From Streptomyces silvae (GTDB lineage: Bacteria; Actinomycetota; Actinomycetes; Streptomycetales; Streptomycetaceae), in assembly GCF_016745505.1 (NCBI RefSeq), contig NZ_JAERUC010000192.1:1-60556 (forward strand): a DNA stretch of 60,556 nt, written 5' to 3'. This document shows positions 36,440-45,039 of this stretch, piece after piece. The notes beneath the pieces were generated by a model, which was not told the DNA's origin, searched no databases, and saw only the letters and a list, made by a program, of their open reading frames with translations. Position 1 is the first letter of the stretch; the number at the start of each line of letters is the position of its first letter. The position numbers and the translations under genes were made by a program.

Positions 36440-36564
36440 TCATTTCGGGCGACACCGGACCGTTGCAGGACCGCAATGCGGACGGGGGGTGACGATGGCC
36501 GGAACTACCGCTTAGATTTCCTGCGCGTTGCACCAGGTGATCAGCGAGGGGACGGAGTCGCCAC

Positions 36565-36828
36565 ATGCCGGAAGAAACCGAAGCGAACCCACCGACAGGA
36601 CCCACAGTGACACCCATGAGGGTGGTCATCGGGCTCTGTCTGATCGCCCCGTTCGTGGCGATGCTCTGGGTCGGCTCGTACGCGAAGGTCGACCCGACCT
36701 TCATCGGCATCCCGTTCTTCTACTGGTACCAGATGCTCTGGGTGCTCATCTCGACCGCCCTCACCATGATCGCGTACAAGCTGTGGCAGCGTGACCAGCG
36801 CGCCCGCAAGGGGGGTGCGTCAGCATGA
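36565..36828 (+). CDS. DUF3311 small membrane subunit
   Basis: An 87-residue protein with two transmembrane helices (about 20-42, 50-70), typical of DUF3311. These proteins are encoded directly before sodium:solute symporters and probably help assembly or stability. GGAG lies 7 nt before the ATG. Its TGA overlaps the next ATG (ATGA). Confidence 0.88.
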   Translation: MPEETEANPPTGPTVTPMRVVIGLCLIAPFVAMLWVGSYAKVDPTFIGIPFFYWYQMLWVLISTALTMIAYKLWQRDQRARKGGASA

Positions 36829-38459
36829 AGGACGGCGTGAACGGCGTCGCACTCGCCGTATTCATCTTCTTCTTCGTGGCCGTCACGGTCATCGGCTTCA
36901 TGGCCGCGCGCTGGCGCAAGGCCGAGAACGAGGCCAGCCTCGACGAATGGGGCCTGGGCGGACGTTCGTTCGGCACCTGGGTCACCTGGTTCCTGCTCGG
37001 CGGCGACCTCTACACGGCGTACACCTTCGTGGCGGTGCCCGCGGCGATCTACGCGGCGGGCGCGGCCGGCTTCTTCGCCGTCCCGTACACGATCCTCGTC
37101 TACCCGCTGATCTTCACCTTCCTGCCGCGCCTGTGGTCGGTGTCGCACAAGCACGGCTACGTCACCACCTCGGACTTCGTCCGCGGCCGGTTCGGCTCGA
37201 AGGGGCTCTCGCTGGCGGTCGCCGTCACCGGCATCCTCGCCACGATGCCGTACATCGCGCTCCAGCTGGTCGGCATCCAGGCCGTGCTGGACGTCATGGG
37301 CGTCGGCGGCGGCGAGAACACGCACTGGTTCATCAAGGACCTGCCGCTGCTCATCGCGTTCGCCGTCCTCGCCGCGTACACCTACTCCTCGGGGCTGCGC
37401 GCGCCCGCGCTCATCGCGTTCGTCAAGGACGGCCTGATCTACCTGGTCATCGCCGTGGCGATCATCTACATCCCGATCAAGCTCGGCGGGTTCGACGACA
37501 TCTTCGCGAAGGCGGGCGACGCCTTCGCCCAGAAGAACGAGGCGGCCGGCAAGCCGGTGGCGGGGCTCGCACCCGGTGTCTCCGGCCAGTGGGGTTACGC
37601 CACCCTCGCGCTGGGCTCGGCGCTGGCCCTGTTCATGTATCCCCACTCGATCACGGCGACGCTCTCCAGCCGCAGCCGTGACGTGATCCGGCGCAACACC
37701 ACGATCCTGCCGCTGTACTCGCTGATGCTGGGTCTGCTGGCGCTGCTCGGCTTCATGGCGATCGCCGCCGGGATCAAGGTGGACAACGGCCAGCTCGCCA
37801 TCCCGCAGCTGTTCGAGAACATGTTCCCGGACTGGTTCGCCGGTGTGGCCTTCGCCGCGATCGGGATCGGCGCCCTGGTGCCGGCCGCGATCATGTCGAT
37901 CGCCGCGGCGAACCTCTTCACCCGCAACATCTACAAGGACTTCCTGAAGCCGGACGCGACCCCCGCCCAGGAGACCAAGGTCTCCAAGCTGGTCTCGCTG
38001 CTGGTGAAGGTCGGCGCGCTCGCCTTCGTCCTGACCATGGACAAGACGGTCGCGATCAACTTCCAGCTGCTGGGCGGTATCTGGATCCTCCAGACGATGC
38101 CGGCCCTGGTGGGCGGCCTGTTCACCCGCTGGTTCCACCGCTGGGCCCTCATCGCGGGCTGGGCGGTCGGCATGATCTACGGCACGGTGGCCGCCTACGG
38201 CGTCGCCAGCCCCACCCAGAAGCACTTCGGCGGCTCCTCGAAGGAGATCCCGGGCATCGGCGAGATCGGCTACATCGGCCTCACCGCGTTCGTGCTCAAC
38301 GTCGTCGTCGTGGTCGTGCTGACGTTCGTCCTCAACGCGGTCAAGGCACCGGCCGGCGTGGACGAGACCTCGCCGTCCGACTACACGGCGGACGCGGGCG
38401 ACCCCGGCGTCCAGGTCGAGCTCCCGCCGGCCACGGCGGGCGCCCCGGGCGGCCACTGA
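36825..38459 (+). CDS. Sodium:solute symporter (SSS family)
   Basis: A 544-residue membrane transporter with about 13 transmembrane helices, starting with an N-terminal helix and the segment GLGGRSFGTWVTWFLLGGDLYTAYTFVAVPAAIYAAG. The architecture resembles MctC/ActP-type monocarboxylate (acetate, pyruvate, propionate) carriers, often paired with DUF3311. Exact substrate is not shown. Translationally coupled to the DUF3311 gene; an 18-bp hairpin follows. Confidence 0.88.
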   Translation: MKDGVNGVALAVFIFFFVAVTVIGFMAARWRKAENEASLDEWGLGGRSFGTWVTWFLLGGDLYTAYTFVAVPAAIYAAGAAGFFAVPYTILVYPLIFTFLPRLWSVSHKHGYVTTSDFVRGRFGSKGLSLAVAVTGILATMPYIALQLVGIQAVLDVMGVGGGENTHWFIKDLPLLIAFAVLAAYTYSSGLRAPALIAFVKDGLIYLVIAVAIIYIPIKLGGFDDIFAKAGDAFAQKNEAAGKPVAGLAPGVSGQWGYATLALGSALALFMYPHSITATLSSRSRDVIRRNTTILPLYSLMLGLLALLGFMAIAAGIKVDNGQLAIPQLFENMFPDWFAGVAFAAIGIGALVPAAIMSIAAANLFTRNIYKDFLKPDATPAQETKVSKLVSLLVKVGALAFVLTMDKTVAINFQLLGGIWILQTMPALVGGLFTRWFHRWALIAGWAVGMIYGTVAAYGVASPTQKHFGGSSKEIPGIGEIGYIGLTAFVLNVVVVVVLTFVLNAVKAPAGVDETSPSDYTADAGDPGVQVELPPATAGAPGGH

Positions 38460-38479
38460 CCGCCCCGGAAGTGACATGT

Positions 38480-38520
38480 GACGCCGTCCCGGCAGGGTCC
38501 GCCCCTGCCGGGACGGCGTC
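38480..38520 (+). terminator. Terminator after the symporter gene
   Basis: GACGCCGTCCCGGCAGGG (38480-38497), loop TCCGC, exact complement 38503-38520. Perfect 18-bp stem. Confidence 0.85.
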
Positions 38521-38579
38521 GTCACGGCCACCGGAAACGGGGGCGCGCCGGGGCGGCCCCCTGCGGCACACTGCCCTCC

Positions 38580-39080
38580 ATGGACATATCGATCAGGCCG
38601 GCCCGGCCCGCCCAGTTCGAGGACCTGGGTGAGATCACCGCCCAGGCGTACCTCGGTGACGGGCTCCTGGACTTCGGTGCCGAGGACCCCTATCTGGAAC
38701 AGCTCCGCGCCGTCGGGCGGCGGGCCGCCGAGGCCGAGGTGCTGGTCGCGCTGGACGCCGACGGCCGGCTGCTGGGCGGCGTCACGTACGTCGCGCCCGG
38801 CAGCCCGTGGGCGGACATCGCCGGGGACGACGAGGCCGAGTTCCGCATGCTGGCCGTCTCGGCGGAGGCCCGGGGCCGAGGCGTGGGCGAGGCGCTCGTA
38901 CGGACCTGTATCGAGCGGGCACGGGCCGCCGAGGGGGTCTCGGGGATCGTCCTGTCGACGGCCCCGGCCATGCTGGGCGCCCACCGGATCTACCGCCGGC
39001 TCGGCTTCGTACGGACTCCCGAGCGGGACTGGTGCCCTCTGCCGGGCCTCTCACTCCTGACATTCCGCCTGGAGCTCTGA
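38580..39080 (+). CDS. GNAT family N-acetyltransferase
   Basis: A 166-residue acetyltransferase. Motif A is FRMLAVSAEARGRGVGEALV (R-G-x-G-x-G), and IYRRLGFVRTPERDW is the C-terminal GNAT block. No clear Shine-Dalgarno; CACACT lies about 8 nt before the ATG, so the mRNA may be leaderless. Substrate unknown. Confidence 0.82.
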   Translation: MDISIRPARPAQFEDLGEITAQAYLGDGLLDFGAEDPYLEQLRAVGRRAAEAEVLVALDADGRLLGGVTYVAPGSPWADIAGDDEAEFRMLAVSAEARGRGVGEALVRTCIERARAAEGVSGIVLSTAPAMLGAHRIYRRLGFVRTPERDWCPLPGLSLLTFRLEL

Positions 39081-39090
39081 CCCATCACGA

Positions 39091-39136
39091 CACAACATGT
39101 GGGGGCTTCTTCATTCAGCAGCCCCCACATGTATGC
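39091..39136. promoter_or_regulatory. Paired NrdR boxes at the nrdAB promoter
   Basis: Two ACATGT-centred elements (39095-39100 and 39127-39132) lie 32 bp apart, three helical turns, as NrdR boxes do. They sit inside a perfect inverted repeat, ACATGTGGGGGCT (39095-39107) with AGCCCCCACATGT (39120-39132). TATGCT (39132-39137) is a plausible -10 whose start point would fall at the riboswitch 5' end. NrdR (encoded elsewhere) represses when dATP is plentiful. The hairpin could also terminate the GNAT transcript. Confidence 0.75.
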
Positions 39137-39143
39137 TCGACCT

Positions 39144-39244
39144 CGCTGTCGTCGCAGGGGAATCCGGTGAGAATCCGGAACTGTCCCGCAACGGTGTGAT
39201 CGGTGTGCTTTTCGCACCCGAAGTCCGAAGACCTGTCGACAGTG
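39144..39244 (+). ncRNA. Cobalamin (AdoCbl) riboswitch upstream of nrdAB
   Basis: The conserved core is clear: AGGGGAATCCGGTGAGAATC, then ACTGTCCCGCAACGGTG, and near the 3' end AGTCCGAAGACCTG. Closing stem CGCTGTCG (39144-39151) with CGACAGTG (39237-39244, one G-U pair). The following leader to 39390 contains a hairpin (GTCC-GGCCC with GGGCC-GGAC, 39276-39303) and no long open frame of its own; it should be the expression platform. In S. coelicolor B12 represses nrdABS through such an element when the B12-dependent class II enzyme can serve instead. Confidence 0.93.
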
Positions 39245-39390
39245 CGCCCGGCTCGACCGATCCGGGCGCCGAGACGTCCGGGCCCCGCGGAGGGCCGGTG
39301 GACGCCGTGCGCCGTGCTGCCCTTCCAGGGCGCCGCCGTGTCCGGCTGCCCCGCTCCCGCAGGCCCCGAGCCGAGCGAGGGATAGCCCCA

Positions 39391-41787
39391 GTGACCATCG
39401 CGCCAGCCGACCCGGTTTCAGTCACGGATTCCGAAGGCCGCACGACCGACGCGCCCGGGACCGCACTGCTGCGGACCCTGACCGGCCTCACCGCCGATCT
39501 GCCCGACACCGATCCCGGACGGGTGGCCGCCGCCGCACTGCGCGGCCGCAACGCCCGGTCGGACGAGGCCGAGCTGCGCTCGCTGGCCACCGAGGCCGCC
39601 GCCGGCCTGATCTCCGAGGACCCCGCCTACTCCCGGCTCGCCGCCCGGCTCCTCACCCGGGCCATCGCGGACGAGGCCGCGGGCCAGGGCGCCGTCTCCT
39701 TCTCGGCTTCGGTCGCCGTCGGACACCGTGAGGGCCTGATCGCGGACCGCACCGCCGAGTTCGTCACGCTGCACGCCGCCGCGCTCGACGCGCTGGTCGA
39801 CCAGGCGCTCGCCGACGGCGCCGACGACCGCTTCGGCTACTTCGGGCTGCGGACGCTGCACAGCCGGTACCTGCTGCGCCACCCGCTCACCCGCGATGTC
39901 GTGGAGACCCCGCAGCACTTCATGCTGCGCGTCGCCGCCGGGCTCGCCGAGGACACCTCCGAGCGCGCGCTGGAGGAAGTGGCCGCGCTGTACGGCCTGA
40001 TGAACCGGCTGGACTACCTGCCCTCCTCCCCCACCCTCTTCAACTCCGGCACCCGGCACCCGCAGATGTCCTCCTGCTACCTGCTGGACTCCCCCAAGGA
40101 CGAGCTGGACTCGATCTACGACCGCTACCACCAGGTGGCGCGGCTCTCCAAGCACGCGGGCGGCATCGGGCTCTCGTACTCCCGTATCCGCGCCCGGGGT
40201 TCGCTCATCCGCGGCACCAACGGGCACTCCAACGGCATCGTGCCATTCCTCAAGACGCTGGACGCCTCGGTCGCCGCGGTGAACCAGGGAGGCCGCCGCA
40301 AGGGTGCCGCCGCCGTGTACCTGGAGACCTGGCACGCGGACATCGAGGAGTTCCTGGAGCTCCGTGACAACACGGGTGAGGACCAGCGGCGTACGCACAA
40401 CCTCAACCTGGCGCACTGGATCCCCGACGAGTTCATGCGCCGCGTCGACGCGGACACCGACTGGTCGCTGTTCTCCCCCGCCGAGGTCCCCGAGCTGGTC
40501 GACCTGTGGGGCGACGAGTTCGACGCCGCCTACCGCGCGGCCGAGGCCAAGGGCCTGGCCCGCAGGACGATCCCGGCGCGTGAGCTGTACGGCCGGATGA
40601 TGCGGACGCTCGCGCAGACCGGCCAGGGGTGGATGACGTTCAAGGACGCCTCCAACCGGACCGCGAACCAGACCGCCGAGCCGGGCCGCGTCGTTCACTC
40701 CTCGAACCTGTGCACGGAGATCCTCGAAGTCACCGACGACGGCGAGACGGCCGTCTGCAACCTCGGGTCGGTCAACCTGGGCGCGTTCGTCGCCGACGGC
40801 ACCATCGACTGGGCGCGCCTGGACGCCACCGTCCGTACGGCCGTGACCTTCCTCGACCGCGTGGTGGACATCAACTTCTACCCGACCGAGCAGGCCGGCC
40901 GCTCCAACGCCCGCTGGCGTCCGGTGGGCCTGGGCGCGATGGGCCTCCAGGACGTCTTCTTCCAGCTGCGCCTGCCCTTCGACTCCCCCGAGGCCCGCGC
41001 GCTCTCCACGAAGATCTCCGAGCGGATCATGCTCGCCGCGTACGAGGCCTCCTGCGACCTCGCCGAGCGCTCGGGTCCGCTGCCCGCCTGGGCCGAGACC
41101 CGCGCCGCCCGCGGTGTGCTGCACCCCGACCACTACGACACCGAGCTGAACTGGCCGGAGCGCTGGGACGCCCTGCGCGCCCGCGTCGCGAAGACCGGCA
41201 TGCGCAACTCCCTGCTCCTGGCCATCGCGCCGACGGCGACGATCGCATCCATCGCGGGCGTGTACGAGTGCATCGAGCCGCAGGTCTCCAACCTCTTCAA
41301 GCGCGAGACGCTCAGCGGGGAGTTCCTCCAGGTCAACGCCTATCTGGTCGACGAGCTGAAGCGGCTCGGCGTCTGGGACGCGCGCACCCGTGAGGCGCTG
41401 CGCGAGGCGAGCGGCTCCGTCCAGGGCTTCGCCTGGATCCCCGAGGACGTGCGGGCCCTGTACCGCACGGCGTGGGAGATCCCGCAGCGCGGTCTGATCG
41501 ACATGGCGGCGGCCCGTACGCCGTTCCTCGACCAGAGCCAGTCGCTCAACCTGTTCCTGGAGACGCCGACGATCGGCAAGCTCTCCTCGATGTACGCGTA
41601 CGCCTGGAAGCAGGGGCTGAAGACGACGTACTACCTGCGCTCCCGCCCGGCGACCCGCATCGCGCGTGCCGCGTCCGGCCGGACGGCGGAGGCCGCCCCC
41701 ATTCCCGTACAGCAGGCCACGGCTCCCGACGCGGACGCCATCGCCTGCTCCCTCGAAAACCCCGAGTCCTGCGAGGCATGCCAGTAA
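39391..41787 (+). CDS. nrdA: Class Ia ribonucleoside-diphosphate reductase, alpha subunit
   Basis: A 798-residue subunit that reduces ribonucleoside diphosphates. Visible: NLCTEILEV and VCNLGSVNLGAF (active-site Cys region), KHAGGIGLSYSRIRARGS, PTATIASIAGVYECIEPQVSNLF, and C-terminal redox pair in ESCEACQ. The N-terminus is unusual: the VVKRDG start of an ATP cone is not present, so overall-activity control by dATP at this site seems absent. GTG at 39391 is chosen because earlier in-frame codons lie in the riboswitch; GAGGG is about 11 nt upstream. Overlaps nrdB by 1 bp (TAATG). Confidence 0.95.
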   Translation: MTIAPADPVSVTDSEGRTTDAPGTALLRTLTGLTADLPDTDPGRVAAAALRGRNARSDEAELRSLATEAAAGLISEDPAYSRLAARLLTRAIADEAAGQGAVSFSASVAVGHREGLIADRTAEFVTLHAAALDALVDQALADGADDRFGYFGLRTLHSRYLLRHPLTRDVVETPQHFMLRVAAGLAEDTSERALEEVAALYGLMNRLDYLPSSPTLFNSGTRHPQMSSCYLLDSPKDELDSIYDRYHQVARLSKHAGGIGLSYSRIRARGSLIRGTNGHSNGIVPFLKTLDASVAAVNQGGRRKGAAAVYLETWHADIEEFLELRDNTGEDQRRTHNLNLAHWIPDEFMRRVDADTDWSLFSPAEVPELVDLWGDEFDAAYRAAEAKGLARRTIPARELYGRMMRTLAQTGQGWMTFKDASNRTANQTAEPGRVVHSSNLCTEILEVTDDGETAVCNLGSVNLGAFVADGTIDWARLDATVRTAVTFLDRVVDINFYPTEQAGRSNARWRPVGLGAMGLQDVFFQLRLPFDSPEARALSTKISERIMLAAYEASCDLAERSGPLPAWAETRAARGVLHPDHYDTELNWPERWDALRARVAKTGMRNSLLLAIAPTATIASIAGVYECIEPQVSNLFKRETLSGEFLQVNAYLVDELKRLGVWDARTREALREASGSVQGFAWIPEDVRALYRTAWEIPQRGLIDMAAARTPFLDQSQSLNLFLETPTIGKLSSMYAYAWKQGLKTTYYLRSRPATRIARAASGRTAEAAPIPVQQATAPDADAIACSLENPESCEACQ

Positions 41788-42803
41788 TGAGCTCCAACGA
41801 AGACAAGAACCTGCTCGACCCGGGATTCGAGCTGACCCTGCGTCCCATGCGCTACCCGGACTTCTACGAACGCTACCGGGACGCGATCAAGAACACCTGG
41901 ACCGTCGAGGAGGTCGACCTCCACTCGGACGTCGCCGACCTCGCCAAGCTCTCGCCGGGTGAGCAGCACATGATCGGCCGGCTGGTCGCGTTCTTCGCGA
42001 CGGGTGACTCGATCGTCTCCAACAACCTGGTGCTGACGCTCTACAAGCACATCAACTCGCCCGAGGCGCGGCTGTACCTGTCGCGTCAGCTGTTCGAGGA
42101 GGCCGTGCACGTCCAGTTCTATCTGACGCTGCTCGACACCTATCTGCCCGACCCGGAGGACCGTGCGGCGGCCTTCGACGCGGTCGAGGAGATCCCCTCG
42201 ATCCGCGAGAAGGCGCAGTTCTGCTTCCGCTGGATGGACTCGGTCGAGAAGATCGAGCGGCTGGAGACGAAGGCCGACCGCCGGCGCTTCCTGCTCAACC
42301 TGATCTGCTTCGCCGCGTGCATCGAGGGCCTGTTCTTCTACGGCGCCTTCGCGTACGTGTACTGGTTCCGCTCGCGCGGTCTGCTGCACGGTCTGGCCAC
42401 GGGCACCAACTGGGTCTTCCGTGACGAGACGATGCACATGAACTTCGCCTTCGAGGTCGTGGACACCGTCCGCAAGGAGGAGCCGGACCTCTTCGACGAC
42501 GCGCTCCAGCAGCAGGTCACCGACATGCTGAAGGAGGCCGTCGAGGCGGAGCTCCAGTTCGGCCGCGACCTGTGCGGCGAGGGCCTGCCGGGCATGAACA
42601 CCGAGTCCATGCGCCAGTACCTGGAGTGCGTCGCCGACCAGCGGCTCACCCGGCTCGGCTTCCCGGCGCTCTACGGCTCCGAGAACCCGTTCTCGTTCAT
42701 GGAGCTCCAGGGGGTGCAGGAGCTGACGAACTTCTTCGAGCGCCGCCCCTCCGCCTACCAGGTGGCGGTGGAGGGGTCGGTCGGCTTCGACGACGACTTC
42801 TAG
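41787..42803 (+). CDS. nrdB: Class Ia ribonucleoside-diphosphate reductase, beta subunit
   Basis: A 338-residue di-iron protein that makes the tyrosyl radical for NrdA. Ligands Asp74 (ATGDSIV), Glu105 and His108 and the radical Tyr112 (EEAVHVQFY, His+4) align with E. coli D84, E115, H118 and Y122, so it is a classical Tyr-radical subunit and not a Phe/Leu class Ic variant. The C-terminal acidic tail SVGFDDDF docks to NrdA. The ATG in TAATG is preferred; an ATG three codons earlier lies within nrdA. Confidence 0.95.
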   Translation: MSSNEDKNLLDPGFELTLRPMRYPDFYERYRDAIKNTWTVEEVDLHSDVADLAKLSPGEQHMIGRLVAFFATGDSIVSNNLVLTLYKHINSPEARLYLSRQLFEEAVHVQFYLTLLDTYLPDPEDRAAAFDAVEEIPSIREKAQFCFRWMDSVEKIERLETKADRRRFLLNLICFAACIEGLFFYGAFAYVYWFRSRGLLHGLATGTNWVFRDETMHMNFAFEVVDTVRKEEPDLFDDALQQQVTDMLKEAVEAELQFGRDLCGEGLPGMNTESMRQYLECVADQRLTRLGFPALYGSENPFSFMELQGVQELTNFFERRPSAYQVAVEGSVGFDDDF

Positions 42804-43024
42804 ACCGTCTTCTGGGCCCTCGCCCAGGACCTGGCGTACAGGCGCCGCGTGGCCGTGACCGGCTGCGCGGCGCCGGCCGTTTCCGGGGGCTCGGCACCTC
42901 CGCGCCGTTCCGCCTCCCGCAGCGCGCGGTCGATCCGGCGCTCCCGGGCGAACCCGACGAGGGCGGGCAGCAGGACGAGGGCGAAGAGGGCGAGGACGGC
43001 CAGGAAGCTCAGGAATGTGTTCAT
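42800..43024 (-). CDS. Small single-pass membrane protein
   Basis: A 74-residue hypothetical protein: an N-terminal hydrophobic helix (about 4-26, FLSFLAVLALFALVLLPALV) followed by a charged, Arg/Glu/Ala-rich tail. Its stop codon shares four bases (CTAG) with the nrdB stop on the opposite strand. Ribosome-binding site is weak (GTGAAG). Function unknown. It is divergent from the nrdS-like gene and separates it from nrdAB. Confidence 0.55.
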   Translation of the reverse strand: MNTFLSFLAVLALFALVLLPALVGFARERRIDRALREAERRGGAEPPETAGAAQPVTATRRLYARSWARAQKTV

Positions 43025-43059
43025 GGCTTCACTGTCGTCCGTACGCCGGACATCCGGCA

Positions 43060-43096
43060 GTGGCAGGACTGTCACACACCATCGAATTGCTGCCAC
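43060..43096. promoter_or_regulatory. Palindromic operator and leaderless promoter of the nrdS-like gene
   Basis: GTGGCAG (43060-43066) and CTGCCAC (43090-43096) form a 7-bp inverted repeat with a 23-bp spacer. It brackets -35 CTGTCA (43070-43075) and overlaps -10 CACACT (43094-43099), which lies 7 nt before the ATG. Suggests autoregulation. Confidence 0.55.
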
Positions 43097-43105
43097 ACTG
43101 GCGCC

Positions 43106-44080
43106 ATGCTGAAAAACGTCGCCGTCCTGCTGCTCGACGAGGTCCACCCCTTCGAACTCGGGGTGCTGTGCGAGGTGTTCGGGCTCGACCGGTCCGACGA
43201 GGGGCTGCCGGTCACCGACTTCGCGGTCGTGTCCGCGGAGGGGCCGGTCCTCCGGACGCACGCCGGGTTCACCATCAGCACCCCCCACGGCCTCGACCGC
43301 CTGGAGGAGGCCGACCTCGTCGCCGTACCCGCGGGGAGCCACTTCATGGAGCGGACCTATCCCGAGGAGGTCCTGGACGCCCTGCGCCGGACCGTGGAGC
43401 GCGGGGCGCGGGTGCTGAGCGTCTGTTCCGGCGCCTACGTCCTCGGCGCGGCCGGGCTGCTGGACGGCCGCCGCTGCACCACCCACTGGCGGCACGCCGA
43501 GGAGCTGGCCCGCCGCTTCCCCGAGGCCCGGGTGGAGCCTGACGTGCTCTACGTGGACGACGGCGCGGTCATCACGTCGGCGGGCACGGCCGCGGGCATC
43601 GACGCCGCCCTGCACCTGGTCCGCCAGGCGCACGGGCCCGCCGTGGCGAACGCCGTCGCCCGCCGCATGGTGGTCCCCCCGCACCGGGACGGGGGCCAGG
43701 CGCAGTACATCAAGCGCCCGCTGCCCCGCACGCGGTGCGACACCGTCGGGGACACGCTCGCCTGGATGGAGCGCCACCTCGACCAGGAGATGAGCGTCGA
43801 ACAGCTGGCCGCCCAGGCCCATATGTCGCCCCGGACCTTCGCCCGCCGCTTCCAGCAGGAGACCGGCACCACGCCGTACCGCTGGCTGCTCAGGCAGCGG
43901 GTGCTGCTGGCGCAGCACCTCCTGGAGACCTCGGAGGAGACCATGGACACCATCGCGGGCCGGACCGGCTTCGGGAACGCGGCGGCGCTGCGCCATCAGT
44001 TCGTACGTTCGCTGGGGACGACCCCGAACGCCTACCGGCGCACCTTCCGGGGGCCGGCGGACATCACCGAGGCGGCCTGA
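43106..44080 (+). CDS. nrdS: AraC-family regulator with DJ-1/PfpI domain (NrdS-like)
   Basis: A 324-residue GlxA-type regulator. Residues 1-180 are a DJ-1/PfpI fold with the nucleophile-elbow Cys in VLSVCSGAYVLGAAGLLDGRR; residues about 215-315 are the AraC double helix-turn-helix (MSVEQLAAQAHMSPRTFARRFQQETGTTP, MDTIAGRTGFGNAAALRHQFVRSLGTTPNAYRRTF). S. coelicolor nrdABS ends with the AraC-like nrdS; position and family fit that gene. The transcript looks leaderless. Confidence 0.82.
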   Translation: MLKNVAVLLLDEVHPFELGVLCEVFGLDRSDEGLPVTDFAVVSAEGPVLRTHAGFTISTPHGLDRLEEADLVAVPAGSHFMERTYPEEVLDALRRTVERGARVLSVCSGAYVLGAAGLLDGRRCTTHWRHAEELARRFPEARVEPDVLYVDDGAVITSAGTAAGIDAALHLVRQAHGPAVANAVARRMVVPPHRDGGQAQYIKRPLPRTRCDTVGDTLAWMERHLDQEMSVEQLAAQAHMSPRTFARRFQQETGTTPYRWLLRQRVLLAQHLLETSEETMDTIAGRTGFGNAAALRHQFVRSLGTTPNAYRRTFRGPADITEAA

Positions 44081-44081
44081 C

Positions 44082-44114
44082 AAGGGGGTCCGCCGACCGT
44101 CGGCGGACCCCCTT
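44082..44114 (+). terminator. Terminator after the nrdS-like gene
   Basis: AAGGGGGTCCGCCG (44082-44095), loop ACCGT, exact complement 44101-44114. Perfect 14-bp stem ending in CTT, between convergent genes. Confidence 0.85.
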
Positions 44115-44130
44115 CGTCACGGGCGCGCGG

Positions 44131-44868
44131 TCAGATGCCGCACTGCGAGGCGGACCAGAAGTGGCTCGGCCCCTGGTTCACATGGATGTGGTCGCTGTGG
44201 CCCGCGTAGCCCGGGCCGAGGATCCCGTTGAACCCGTGGTTGCGGGCCTGCTTGGCGATGGTGCACAGGGAGTGCGGTCCGGCGCCGAGGTCGACGGCGT
44301 CCCCGTAGAGGTGGCGGCTGTTGGTGGCGCCGCCCACCGCCGAGTTGCAGGAGGTGGACCGGAAGCCGCTGGTGACGCGGATCGACTGGTCGCCCAGGGC
44401 GTGCCGCAGGGCCTGGAGCTTCCACATGCTGCTCAGGGCGTTGGCCTTGGCCGTGCCCGCGGCGACCGCGCCGCCCGCCCAGGTGCTGTTGCACTTGTTG
44501 AGCTCGGGATAGGTGAAGTTCACCGGGGTGCAGTCGTCGTCCTGGAGCGCGTAGAGCTTGGCCTGGGTGGCCGGTCCGGCGACCCCGTCCGCCGCGAGGC
44601 CGTAGGCGGACTGGAAGCGCTTGACCGCGGCCGTGGTGGCCGGGCCGTACGATCCGTCGATGGCCAGCACGGAGTTGTAGCCCGGGTAGCCGGCCACCCG
44701 GATCTGGAGCTGGGTGACGTCGTTGCCGGTGGCACCGGAGGACAGGGTGCGGGTCCAGGTGAAACAGCCGTCGGCCTGCGCGGTGCCGGCGGTGACGACG
44801 GCCCCGCCGATCGCGAAGGCCATGGTCATGACAATGCCGAGCAGCAGATGTGCGGTCCGTCTGAGCAT
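44131..44868 (-). CDS. Secreted zinc D-Ala-D-Ala carboxypeptidase (M15) with PG-binding domain
   Basis: A 245-residue exported wall enzyme. Signal peptide about 1-33 (ending TAQA), then a PG_binding_1 domain (about 45-108, with DGSYGPATTAAVKRFQSAYGLAADGVAGPATQ), then the M15A catalytic domain with zinc sites SRHLYGDAVDL and HSDHIHV. Closest well-known relative is the Streptomyces albus G DD-carboxypeptidase, which has the same order. GGGAG is 6 nt before the ATG. Single gene. Confidence 0.9.
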   Translation of the reverse strand: MLRRTAHLLLGIVMTMAFAIGGAVVTAGTAQADGCFTWTRTLSSGATGNDVTQLQIRVAGYPGYNSVLAIDGSYGPATTAAVKRFQSAYGLAADGVAGPATQAKLYALQDDDCTPVNFTYPELNKCNSTWAGGAVAAGTAKANALSSMWKLQALRHALGDQSIRVTSGFRSTSCNSAVGGATNSRHLYGDAVDLGAGPHSLCTIAKQARNHGFNGILGPGYAGHSDHIHVNQGPSHFWSASQCGI

Positions 44869-45005
44869 GGGGGTCTCCCTGCATATGAGGCGTGGACGCA
44901 TGGCGTGGGGACGAGCCTGGCGGACGGGTCGACGCGCGTCAACTACGCGCGTGACAACGCCGGTTGACGAACCCACCTCGCTCACGCGCACCAGCGGCCA
45001 CGGGA

Positions 45006-45032
45006 AAGGGCCCCACCGCCGGTGGGGCCCTT
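45006..45032. terminator. Terminator downstream of def
   Basis: AAGGGCCCCACC (45006-45017), loop GCC, exact complement 45021-45032. It serves the reverse-strand def gene; the T-rich side on the + strand (CTTCTCC) is on the opposite side. Confidence 0.7.
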
Positions 45033-45039
45033 CTCCGTA

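Noticed and set aside
36720..38984. 754-codon reverse open frame opposite the symporter
   Set aside because: Shadow frame caused by GC-rich codons; composition dominated by R, D, G, E, H and V, and it spans three real genes and a terminator.
39097..39390. Upstream extension of NrdA by 98 codons
   Set aside because: It would translate the NrdR boxes and B12 aptamer; GTG at 39391 fits the known leader arrangement.
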